In this document: positions 5,517 through 11,544 of the stretch, piece by piece
Numbering within the stretch: position 1 is the first letter of the stretch
Layout of the letters: each line of letters opens with the position of its first letter
Source: a virus
Length of the DNA: 21,033 nt
Reading direction: 5' to 3' (one strand)
Virus record (IMG/VR): IMGVR_UViG_3300017437_000077
Coordinates: 1-21,033 of that record
Notes under the pieces: generated by a model
Databases searched by the model: none
What the model was told of the DNA's origin: nothing
What the model saw: only the letters and a program-made list of their open reading frames with translations
Program-made: the position numbers and the translations under genes

Positions 5517-5656
5517 GTAATCCTTTTGAAGAAACTAAACAGAAAGAAATCAGTATTGAGGATATTAAAATTCCTGAATGTTGCAAAGAAGGTAGTGCTG
5601 ATTGTCCGCATGGAACACAGAAAGAACGGCCGCAAAAAGGTAATATCGGCATGTAA
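5513..5656 (+). CDS. Small Cys-containing acidic protein (47 aa)
   Basis: The frame from ATG 5513 to TAA 5656 starts in an ATGA overlap with the terminase stop and ends 1 nt before the next start, which supports it being real. The N-terminal half is acidic (FEETKQKEISIEDIKIPE) and a Cys/His cluster follows (C23, C24, C31, H33), which could bind a metal ion. The C-terminus is short and polar. I do not recognise a family. The tight spacing suggests translational coupling in the packaging operon. Confidence 0.55.
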   Translation: MSNPFEETKQKEISIEDIKIPECCKEGSADCPHGTQKERPQKGNIGM

Positions 5657-5657
5657 T

Positions 5658-5978
5658 ATGGAGGAAGACATTGCCAAAAAGTTACCCGCTAGGTTGCCGC
5701 GAAATCGTCTTTTGGATTCGCTGCCGTACTATCTCAAAGACCCGGCAAATTACGAAAAAATACGAAAAGCAATTTTTGAAGCCGGAGCGTCAACATGCGA
5801 TCATGCGGAAGTGATAGAATGGGCGGGGTGCATGAAGTGTCAACGCAAGCAATGGGATAGAAAAGAAACGATGGCACGTCTTGGGTTCCAAAATGGGCAG
5901 CAGTATCTTATGTGGGCTCGGACCCATGAGCGTATCAGGAGCTTGCAAAGAGATCGGTTAGAGAAATATAATACATGA
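5658..5978 (+). CDS. Unknown phage protein with CxH/CxxC metal-binding-like motif
   Basis: 106 aa from ATG 5658. A longer reading frame begins at 5526, but that extension overlaps the 47-aa gene and is Lys/Val-rich without family character, so I prefer 5658. The core DHAEVIEWAGCMKCQRKQWD contains C47-x-H49 and C58-xx-C61, a possible zinc site. It continues with LGFQNGQQYLMWARTHERI, a helix-turn segment. Similar 'HAEVIEWAxCxKCQ' proteins occur beside terminase genes in uncultured phages as far as I recall, with no known role. It could be a DNA-binding packaging accessory. Its stop overlaps the next start (ATGA). Confidence 0.65.
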   Translation: MEEDIAKKLPARLPRNRLLDSLPYYLKDPANYEKIRKAIFEAGASTCDHAEVIEWAGCMKCQRKQWDRKETMARLGFQNGQQYLMWARTHERIRSLQRDRLEKYNT

Positions 5979-6412
5979 ATCACGACGAAAAAATTGATCG
6001 TCTTAACATGATGGTAGCAGTGCGATTAGCGCCGTCTACCATTCATGGGGTTGGAATTTTTGCTTTACGAGATTTGGGTAAAGGTCGAAAGATGTATTTA
6101 GATAACATGCCGGAGGCGTATCACTTGCCTTATGCGTCATTTAATAAATTGTTACCGAATGTGCGACAGATACTTCTTGAACGCTGGCCGCAGATTGTGA
6201 ATGGATCAGCTTTTATGTATCCGGACGCTCGGTATCAGGCATATCTAAACCATGCCGATGATCCGAATTATGATGCAATAAATGATGTTCTGTTAAAAGA
6301 TGTTATAGAGGGAGAAGAAATTACAGAGGACTATAAGCATATCAGCGGCTGGGGTTTAGTATATACATGGTTGAAAAAGGAAGAGAGTGCTCTAAATTTA
6401 GATCAGATATAA
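5975..6412 (+). CDS. SET-domain protein (putative lysine methyltransferase)
   Basis: 145 aa. The three SET hallmarks are present in order: the N-terminal motif STIHGVGIFALRDL (21-34), the cofactor/substrate motif NHADDPN (92-98, compare NHSxxPN), and the C-terminal GEEITEDY (113-120). SET enzymes transfer a methyl group from S-adenosylmethionine to lysines. This is a minimal SET without recognisable pre- or post-SET cysteine clusters, near the size of the smallest stand-alone SET proteins of bacteria and viruses. The post-SET region is only about 25 residues, so catalytic competence is uncertain. It starts by ATGA overlap within the packaging operon. Substrates could be a phage structural protein or host ribosomal or DNA-binding protein; this is unknown. 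Confidence 0.82.
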   Translation: MNHDEKIDRLNMMVAVRLAPSTIHGVGIFALRDLGKGRKMYLDNMPEAYHLPYASFNKLLPNVRQILLERWPQIVNGSAFMYPDARYQAYLNHADDPNYDAINDVLLKDVIEGEEITEDYKHISGWGLVYTWLKKEESALNLDQI

Positions 6413-6413
6413 T
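6408..6413 (+). promoter_or_regulatory. Possible internal promoter -10 (TATAAT)
   Basis: A perfect TATAAT at 6408-6413 overlaps the SET gene stop, 28 nt before the next ATG. It follows a perfect 12-nt palindrome TCTAAATTTAGA (6391-6402). No convincing -35 is seen at 16-18 nt, so this may be chance in AT-rich DNA. Confidence 0.25.
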
Positions 6414-6440
6414 AAAATTATTATTAACTAAATTATTTTT

Positions 6441-6911
6441 ATGAAGGAAGAGTTATACAAAATTTTAGACAGTCTCGGTGTTGGGTATGATAAACGATGG
6501 AACGCCGAAAAATTACAAAGATTGATTGATGAAGAAAAAGCGGATGAGGCGGCGACAAAAAGACTAGAGGGCGTGGATGGTTCTGTATCCGTAAAAGTCG
6601 CGCTACAAGAATCTCCTAAAAAGGAGGAACCTTACAAAATAATTGCTACATTCAAAACACGTACCATAGACGGAGATCGTATCACGCATCGGTATGTGGG
6701 AGAGGGAAGTATTGAGGAAGCATTAAATCTCACGTGTGAGGAGCCGGAGGAGACCGTCGGTCAAGTATGGCCGAGAGGCTGTAATTGTTTAGTCAATATG
6801 AAAGTAAAACGAGGAACGTATGAGTTTAATCGATCTATTGCGCCGCATGTAGTGAGGGCAATTTTAGAGGATAAAAATATCCCTCTCTTTAGAAGACTTT
6901 TTGGTATATGA
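6441..6911 (+). CDS. Unknown protein with N-terminal HeH/SAP-like motif
   Basis: 156 aa. Residues 4-31 (LYKILDSLGVGYDKRWNAEK then LQRLIDEE) match the short helix-extended loop-helix (HeH/LEM/SAP-like) element often found at the ends of phage proteins and thought to bind DNA or proteins. A charged linker (residues 32-63) follows. The C-terminal domain of about 95 residues (KIIATFKTRTIDGDRITHRY ... VNMKVKRGTYEFNRSIAPHV) looks like mixed alpha/beta and is not a family I know. The 28-nt upstream gap is almost pure A/T with no Shine-Dalgarno. Its end overlaps the next gene by ATGA, so it is part of the packaging operon; function unknown. Confidence 0.65.
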   Translation: MKEELYKILDSLGVGYDKRWNAEKLQRLIDEEKADEAATKRLEGVDGSVSVKVALQESPKKEEPYKIIATFKTRTIDGDRITHRYVGEGSIEEALNLTCEEPEETVGQVWPRGCNCLVNMKVKRGTYEFNRSIAPHVVRAILEDKNIPLFRRLFGI

Positions 6912-7120
6912 TTCATGAATGTATAAAATGTAAAGCTCGGTACGAAGATGAGGATGTTGACCCATATTATTGTATATCGTGTCAAGAAAATAATAAGATA
7001 TTGGCAAAGGAACTGGATAAGCGATTTATAGCTCGTCCGAAAGTAAAAAGTGTTTTGGAAGCGTATGAAGAAGCTCCTAAACTACATGGGTTCCCCAGTG
7101 CTAAAGATTTTATGGTATGA
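6908..7120 (+). CDS. Small zinc-ribbon protein
   Basis: 70 aa. One zinc ribbon is clear: C5-xx-C8 (CIKC) and C22-xx-C25 (CISC) separated by 13 residues with an acidic turn. A helical tail (ILAKELDKRFIARPKVKSVL) and the short end HGFPSAKDFMV follow. Single-ribbon proteins of this size usually bind nucleic acid or act as protein adaptors. It is translationally coupled on both sides by ATGA overlaps. Function unknown. Confidence 0.65.
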   Translation: MIHECIKCKARYEDEDVDPYYCISCQENNKILAKELDKRFIARPKVKSVLEAYEEAPKLHGFPSAKDFMV

Positions 7121-7344
7121 AAGCAACTATAAAAATTTTGAATAAAGAATACGTCGCGGAGGGCGAAACGGTGAAAGAAGCGTTAGAAAATTTAGGCTAC
7201 AAAGGATTTGCTAAATTAAATTCTGTCTTAACTATAAAGGAGAAAACGGTGTATCTTGCTCCAATGCGAACACAGCGATTATTTGCACTCTCTCCCTTAA
7301 TGAGACAAATTGCGATAAAACAGATTGCGATGTTGTTTGAATAA
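7117..7344 (+). CDS. Unknown 75-aa protein
   Basis: The first half (MKATIKILNKEYVAEGETVK then EALENLGYKGFAK) has the strand-strand-helix pattern of a small beta-grasp-like domain (ThiS/ubiquitin-like order), but no conserved C-terminal diglycine is present. The C-terminus is a hydrophobic-basic helix with an internal duplication QIAIKQIAM, mirrored by the DNA repeat ATTGCGAT. It starts by ATGA overlap and ends 4 nt before the portal start I prefer. Family and function are not recognised. Confidence 0.6.
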   Translation: MKATIKILNKEYVAEGETVKEALENLGYKGFAKLNSVLTIKEKTVYLAPMRTQRLFALSPLMRQIAIKQIAMLFE

Positions 7345-7348
7345 ATAT

Positions 7349-9136
7349 ATGTTCCCTAAAGATATATTTGCATATATCACGCAACAGGAAAACGAATATC
7401 AATCGGGTGGTATTACTATTGGTGACAACTGGACATGGTCTATGCGTAACCATGTCCAGTTGATTTTTCATCTAACAAACGGTGTTTTTTTTACGGGAAA
7501 AAATGACTGGAGTCGTGCATTCAAAAATATCATCGAGCCGATTATTGATCTTGCTAATTGGACGGAAGATTTAGAAGTAAAGGATATAGTTTTTTATATT
7601 GAAACATCTAATGGTCGTGTACTTTCCTTTTTGATAAAAAAATATCACGATGAAGTGTATGCGAAAGAGCATGATCTTGACGCACTATTGGACGAGATAA
7701 CTGAAAGCGACAATGTGTACGGTGGTGTGCTGATTGATACATCGCAAAAAAAAGAGCGGCCGAAAAGTTTGGATTTAATTAGCATTGCTTTTTGCGATCA
7801 AACGGATATTGTCGGCGGCCCGATAGGATTCAAACTTTATTTTTCTCCATCCAAATTAAAAAAAATGGAAAAAAATGGATGGGGTAAAGCTGAAAATGGA
7901 GCTACGGGAACTATTGGCGAATTGATTAAACTTGCTACTTTTGATAAAGATGCGAAAGGAGGAATGAAGGGGAATATCGAGGTATATCTAATTCGTGGTC
8001 CTTTAGCGAAGGGATATTTAGAAGATACTGATGAGTTAAGCGATACAGAAAATGTTTTATTTATAGTTGCATTTTATTATGATACAAATAAAAAACGGCA
8101 AGGCTATATTTTATATCGTAAGCCTGAAAATAAAAGCACGCTTAAATTTTTTACGTCAAAAGAAGTTGTAGGAAGAGCATTAGGTCGTGGAGTTGGAGAG
8201 CAGATATTACATCCTCAAATTTGGACAAATTTTCTCGAAATTCATAAACAGAAATTACTGGAATCCGGCGCGAAGGTACCGCTTGCAACGGATGATGAGA
8301 CATATACGAATCGTCAACAAGTGCAGGACATGGAGAATTTGGAAGTGACGACTGTAGCAGACGGTAAGCGTCTGTGGCAGATACCAACAGCAGCGCCAGC
8401 GAATATACGTCTGTTTCAAGACGCGGTAAATCAATGGTTTGAACACGCGCAATATGCGGGCGCGGCATTTGATCCTCTGATGGGCAAGGAACCGCCGTCA
8501 GGTACTACGTTTCGAGGCCAAGAACGTGTGGTAGCTCAAGGTAGGGGACCGCACGATAGGAAGCGGGGCAAGCGTGCTAAATTTGTGGAGAGTATTTATC
8601 GTGAAGATATAATACCCCAAATTAAGCATGAGTTATTGGGCGGTAAGAAATTTTTGGCTACTCTTACTTTTGAGGAAATGCAATGGGTAACAGAGCAGTT
8701 AGCTGAAAATTATGCTAATAGAGAACAAATGGAAGATGTATTGAATGGCGCAGACCTTCGAGATAAAGAAGAGTTGAAGCGAGAATTTATGGTACAATCT
8801 CAAAAGATAGGCAATAAGTGGCTTATAACAATTTTGAAAGAAGAATTTAAGGATGTTGAAATAAAAATGGGGATAAACATTGCAGGAAAGCAGAAAAATC
8901 TTGCTGGATTGTCGGATAAAATCCTTTCTATTTTCCAGATGGTTTTTTCAAATCCACAAGCGTTTCAGCAGTCAATGCAGATTCCGGCGCTTGCAAAAGC
9001 ATTTAATGATATACTGGAATTTAGTGGAATATCACAAATAAATTTTAGTACCTTAATGGCAGCTCCAATTCAATCTCCTATTCAGTCTGTCGGAGAAGCG
9101 CCAGAATTACAATTAAACGAAACTCCAAATGAATGA
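7349..9136 (+). CDS. Portal protein
   Basis: 595 aa from ATG 7349 (MFPKDIFAYITQQ), 5 nt after the preceding stop. An in-frame upstream start at 7325 would overlap the previous gene and add eight uncharacteristic residues. Size, place after the large terminase and before scaffold and capsid, and overall character fit a portal: an alpha/beta N-terminal wing, a long central region with the segment EPPSGTTFRGQERVVAQGRG, extended helices (FVESIYREDIIPQIKHELL), and a Gln/Pro-rich tail (about 560-595). The portal forms the dodecameric ring through which DNA enters and leaves the head. No sequence motif is decisive, so the call leans on synteny. A perfect 13-bp inverted repeat lies inside its 5' coding region (7426-7462). 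Confidence 0.68.
   Translation: MFPKDIFAYITQQENEYQSGGITIGDNWTWSMRNHVQLIFHLTNGVFFTGKNDWSRAFKNIIEPIIDLANWTEDLEVKDIVFYIETSNGRVLSFLIKKYHDEVYAKEHDLDALLDEITESDNVYGGVLIDTSQKKERPKSLDLISIAFCDQTDIVGGPIGFKLYFSPSKLKKMEKNGWGKAENGATGTIGELIKLATFDKDAKGGMKGNIEVYLIRGPLAKGYLEDTDELSDTENVLFIVAFYYDTNKKRQGYILYRKPENKSTLKFFTSKEVVGRALGRGVGEQILHPQIWTNFLEIHKQKLLESGAKVPLATDDETYTNRQQVQDMENLEVTTVADGKRLWQIPTAAPANIRLFQDAVNQWFEHAQYAGAAFDPLMGKEPPSGTTFRGQERVVAQGRGPHDRKRGKRAKFVESIYREDIIPQIKHELLGGKKFLATLTFEEMQWVTEQLAENYANREQMEDVLNGADLRDKEELKREFMVQSQKIGNKWLITILKEEFKDVEIKMGINIAGKQKNLAGLSDKILSIFQMVFSNPQAFQQSMQIPALAKAFNDILEFSGISQINFSTLMAAPIQSPIQSVGEAPELQLNETPNE
7426..7462 (+). repeat. Perfect 13-bp inverted repeat in portal 5' coding region
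   Basis: CAACTGGACATGG (7426-7438) and CCATGTCCAGTTG (7450-7462) are exact reverse complements separated by 11 nt. In the mRNA they would form a stable hairpin about 26 codons into the portal gene. There is no T-run after it, so it is not an intrinsic terminator. Possible uses are slowing or tuning translation, RNA processing, or a DNA-binding site. Confidence 0.8.
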
Positions 9137-9359
9137 AGGTCAGATCATAAAAATACGTCGTTTCTTGGGAGATACAGAAATGCAGAGTACAATAAAAAGT
9201 GTGCTATATGCTTCATTTCTAAAAAAAAGAGAGAATAACGTGTATCTACTCGCAGCGCAGACTCTTGCTGTTCAGTGTCTCGAAGAAGCATGGCGAGAGC
9301 TTGAACGCTACAGGGTCGAAATCAAGCAAAAAGATAATTCAAAAAATATAGGAGTATGA
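9129..9359 (+). CDS. Unknown small helical protein
   Basis: 76 aa. It overlaps the portal end by 8 nt and the next gene by 4 nt (ATGA). The protein is nearly all helix (IRRFLGDTEMQSTIKSVLYA, VYLLAAQTLAVQCLEEAWRE) with a basic C-terminal tail. This position (between portal and scaffold) often holds small head accessory proteins, but no family is recognised. Confidence 0.6.
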   Translation: MNEGQIIKIRRFLGDTEMQSTIKSVLYASFLKKRENNVYLLAAQTLAVQCLEEAWRELERYRVEIKQKDNSKNIGV

Positions 9360-9811
9360 AAAGCAAAAGATATACAATGTGGGGTGGTTTTGGGCTCATT
9401 ATATTAGGATTGGCAATGTTCCTTGTATTTGGAAAATATAAGATTTCGGAAAATGACGCATTGGGCGGTACCGCTAACAATTTGGCAACTCAATTACACC
9501 GTGCGACAACGACACAGATAGCAGCAAAAGGAGTAGCCCGGATATTTGCTGATTTTAGCGCAACAAGCACGATGAGCGGCTGCTCGTCTAGGGCAATTTC
9601 TGCCTATGGTGGTGATATAGTAGTTTCGTTTGATGAGCCAAGATTAACATCTCTAAACGGAAATTTATCGTCAACAACATTGAGCTATATGCGCGGGCAT
9701 CAAGTTGCCTCTTCGACAACGGCACAATTCGACAGTTCTTTGTTTGGTTGTGGTGATTTATTCATCTATGCTAATGCATCAACAACTGTTACCGTAAGCG
9801 AGTTTCGATAA
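9356..9811 (+). CDS. Membrane-anchored or exported Ser/Thr-rich protein (151 aa)
   Basis: A short basic start (MKSKRYTMW) is followed by one hydrophobic segment (about residues 9-26, GGFGLIILGLAMFLVFG). The rest is an outward-facing-type domain rich in Ser/Thr/Ala (TQLHRATTTQIAAKG, ATSTMSGCSSRA, ASTTVTVSEFR). Two Cys (SGCSS, FGCGD) could form a disulfide if exported. The TATST/SSTT style matches surface proteins of Patescibacteria as I know them. Its place between portal and scaffold is unusual for an exported protein: it may be a virion decoration protein that is inserted in the membrane, or a host-surface or exclusion factor. Function unknown. Confidence 0.6.
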   Translation: MKSKRYTMWGGFGLIILGLAMFLVFGKYKISENDALGGTANNLATQLHRATTTQIAAKGVARIFADFSATSTMSGCSSRAISAYGGDIVVSFDEPRLTSLNGNLSSTTLSYMRGHQVASSTTAQFDSSLFGCGDLFIYANASTTVTVSEFR

Positions 9812-9841
9812 ATTATTAGTTAATTATATTATTATTAGTTA
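9812..9841 (+). repeat. AT-only leader with 11-nt direct repeat
   Basis: ATTATTAGTTA occurs at 9812-9822 and again at 9831-9841, directly before the start at 9843. The gap contains almost only A and T and has no Shine-Dalgarno. It may act as an unstructured ribosome landing site or an AT-rich promoter element. Confidence 0.5.
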
Positions 9842-9842
9842 T

Positions 9843-9998
9843 ATGTTAGAATCAGCAAAAATGTGGTCTCTCAAAGATAAATTTAGAGAGCAAACGGAGA
9901 AAGAAGGTGCGAGTGAGGAAACCGCATCTTTGGAAGAAAAAGTAATTAAGCGGAGACGCGGTCGAAAATTATCAGCAAAAAAAAGAACATCAAAATGA
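9843..9998 (+). CDS. Small charged protein with basic tail (51 aa)
   Basis: The frame ATG 9843 to TGA 9998 overlaps the next start by ATGA. The protein has an acidic middle (REQTEKEGASEETASLEEK) and a strongly basic end (VIKRRRGRKLSAKKRTSK), suggesting nucleic-acid or membrane-phosphate contact. Coupling to the secreted 272-aa protein suggests a shared role. No family is recognised; being very short and of low complexity, its reality rests on the overlap. Confidence 0.5.
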   Translation: MLESAKMWSLKDKFREQTEKEGASEETASLEEKVIKRRRGRKLSAKKRTSK

Positions 9999-10813
9999 AA
10001 AAGGTACAGAAAATGAAGAAATTAGCGACAAAGACGATGGGGAAGATGAAGTCGAAAATGAAGAAAGCTAGGCCGAAATCTGCTGCAGCGTATGCAGTGG
10101 TGCTTTTGGCCGTGTCGCTTCTGGGCTTTTCAGTTGTAACAGCACAGACTTCTGATTTGTCTCTGCGAGCCATGATTGCGCAAGTGGCTGGTACGATTTT
10201 AGGGAATCGTCTTGCGGGTGAGATAAATACGGGTACAGCATCACTTGATGTAACAGGCGAGGAACCTACATTCGGTGCACAGCCCGGGGCAGATGCGTTT
10301 TTCCCCGTAGAGTGTCATCAAGGAATCTGCTATGGATATGCGCAAGCGAATATTATACCGACAACAACGGCATGTATTTTGCGGAATCCGCTTAATGCTA
10401 CTTCTACATTGCTTTCATGGACCGCAAAAGTGACAGCAAATACGATGGGTGATGCTACTGGACCACAAGCTAATACAACCCATACCTTTGATGTTTCTAC
10501 ATCAACAACAGTAGGAGGTTATGGAAGTAGTACGCCAGCTATATTCTTTGGCGGCATTTCAAATGGGACAGGAGAAACGCAAAGGGTCGGTATTCGCTCA
10601 AATGAGGCACCGAGAAATTATTATTGGTTGCCGAACATGGCAACGACGACTGCATATACGCAGTATAGTCAAACGACATTTCGAGAAAAAGATGAGATTT
10701 TTATTGCAGCAAATGATTATTTGACTATGAGAATTGCGACTGGAACACCAGGAACATTCGCGTCAAGTGCGCTTCAAGGTACATGTTCTGCGGTGTTTCA
10801 AGAAATAAAGTAA
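9995..10813 (+). CDS. Secreted or membrane-anchored protein with long polybasic N-terminus (272 aa)
   Basis: The first 29 residues contain 13 Lys/Arg, an exceptionally long n-region. A hydrophobic helix (about 30-48, AAAYAVVLLAVSLLGFSVV) follows, then a possible signal-peptidase site at VTA|QTS (50/51). The remaining 220 residues are Thr/Ser/Gly-rich and probably beta structured, with Cys in VECHQGICYG, TACIL and GTCSA that could form disulfides outside the cell. The style (NATSTLLSW, STSTTVGGYGSSTPA) resembles exported proteins of Patescibacteria. It is coupled to the 51-aa basic protein and sits just before the scaffold gene. It may be a virion surface or host-attachment protein, or act at the host envelope. 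A shorter start (M17 or M22) would give a more ordinary signal peptide. Confidence 0.6.
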   Translation: MKKVQKMKKLATKTMGKMKSKMKKARPKSAAAYAVVLLAVSLLGFSVVTAQTSDLSLRAMIAQVAGTILGNRLAGEINTGTASLDVTGEEPTFGAQPGADAFFPVECHQGICYGYAQANIIPTTTACILRNPLNATSTLLSWTAKVTANTMGDATGPQANTTHTFDVSTSTTVGGYGSSTPAIFFGGISNGTGETQRVGIRSNEAPRNYYWLPNMATTTAYTQYSQTTFREKDEIFIAANDYLTMRIATGTPGTFASSALQGTCSAVFQEIK

Positions 10814-10853
10814 CGTATGAGGTTATGCCACCTCAATAACAGGCGAACGAGTT

Positions 10854-10881
10854 TATTCTTTAACTTTTTATAAAGAGAATA
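10854..10881 (+). repeat. Hairpin preceding scaffold gene start
   Basis: TATTCTTTA (10854-10862) pairs with TAAA-GAGAATA (10871-10881) leaving a 2-nt bulge and an 8-nt loop. The 3' arm carries the AAAGAG segment that is the only Shine-Dalgarno-like sequence for the gene at 10887. The stem is AT-rich and modest in stability. A second short repeat, TGAGGT/ACCTCA (10818-10834), lies upstream but has no T-run. Confidence 0.45.
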
Positions 10882-10886
10882 CTGTT

Positions 10887-11477
10887 ATGAGTACAGATAT
10901 AAAAAATCAAGATGAGTCCGTTGAAACTGACGGAGAAGAAGGTGCAGCCGAGAATGAGAAGGATGATCGTATATATCTTGCAAAAGATGAGTACGATAAG
11001 CTCAAATCAAACGAGGCTACTGTCGGTTCTCTGAAGCGCGAATTAAAAGATTTGAAAAAATCTCTTGAAACCGCGAAAGAAGGTACTGATAAAACTTCTA
11101 AAAACCAAACGGAAGAGTTTGGACTTTTGCAAAAAACATATCTTCGCGCCGCCGGTGTTGTGGCGGAAGATGAAATAGAACTTGCCAAAGAAATTCAGAA
11201 AAAGACCGGCATAGATTGGGATAAACTTGTTGATGATGATTATTTTCAGGGTAAACTTCAAAAACTGAAAGATGCGAAGGCTAATGCCGACGCTCTCAAT
11301 ATGGGGCGAGGAGGACGCGCTCCTTCATCGGACGCAAAAACTACCGTCTCATATTGGTTACAACAAAATAATCTACCAAGCGATAAGGATATTCCTGATC
11401 GCAAGAAACGAGCGGCTCTCATCAGAGAAATAACCGATACGCAAAAAAATGCCGGTGGCACTTTCTATAACGAATAA
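10887..11477 (+). CDS. Capsid scaffolding protein
   Basis: 196 aa, highly charged. An acidic N-terminus (residues 8-28) leads into a coiled coil (about 45-70, GSLKRELKDLKKSLETAKEG), a middle with YLRAAGVVAEDEIELAKEIQ, and a polar C-terminus (GRGGRAPSSDAKTT ... KKRAALIREITDT). Coiled-coil, acidic, and directly upstream of the major capsid gene is the standard profile of tailed-phage scaffold proteins, which guide prohead assembly and then leave. The 73-nt upstream gap holds hairpins rather than a clear promoter. The GRGGRAP...WLQQNN part resembles the C-terminal half of known scaffold-like proteins. Confidence 0.78.
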   Translation: MSTDIKNQDESVETDGEEGAAENEKDDRIYLAKDEYDKLKSNEATVGSLKRELKDLKKSLETAKEGTDKTSKNQTEEFGLLQKTYLRAAGVVAEDEIELAKEIQKKTGIDWDKLVDDDYFQGKLQKLKDAKANADALNMGRGGRAPSSDAKTTVSYWLQQNNLPSDKDIPDRKKRAALIREITDTQKNAGGTFYNE

Positions 11478-11498
11478 TCGTTACTAAAAGTCGTGCAA

Positions 11499-11544
11499 AA
11501 GTAGAATCCTCCGTTCCTTTATTCATTAAAGGAAAATTCTACTT
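11499..11544 (+). promoter_or_regulatory. Shine-Dalgarno-sequestering double hairpin before capsid gene
   Basis: AAGTAGAAT (11499-11507) pairs perfectly with ATTCTACTT (11536-11544), which ends at the base before the ATG. Inside it TTCCTTTA (11514-11521) pairs perfectly with TAAAGGAA (11527-11534) around a 5-nt loop. The ribosome site AAAGGA (11528-11533) lies in the inner stem. The fold therefore would hide the Shine-Dalgarno sequence and abut the start codon. It may time or limit capsid translation, or protect the 5' end of a processed capsid mRNA. Confidence 0.75.

Noticed and set aside
6391-6402. TCTAAATTTAGA palindrome as operator
   Set aside because: A single AT-rich 12-mer at the end of a coding sequence; no second copy seen, so no regulatory claim beyond the weak promoter note.
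10818-10834. Terminator between the 272-aa gene and scaffold
   Set aside because: TGAGGT/ACCTCA forms a 6-bp stem but no T-run follows, so intrinsic termination is not supported.
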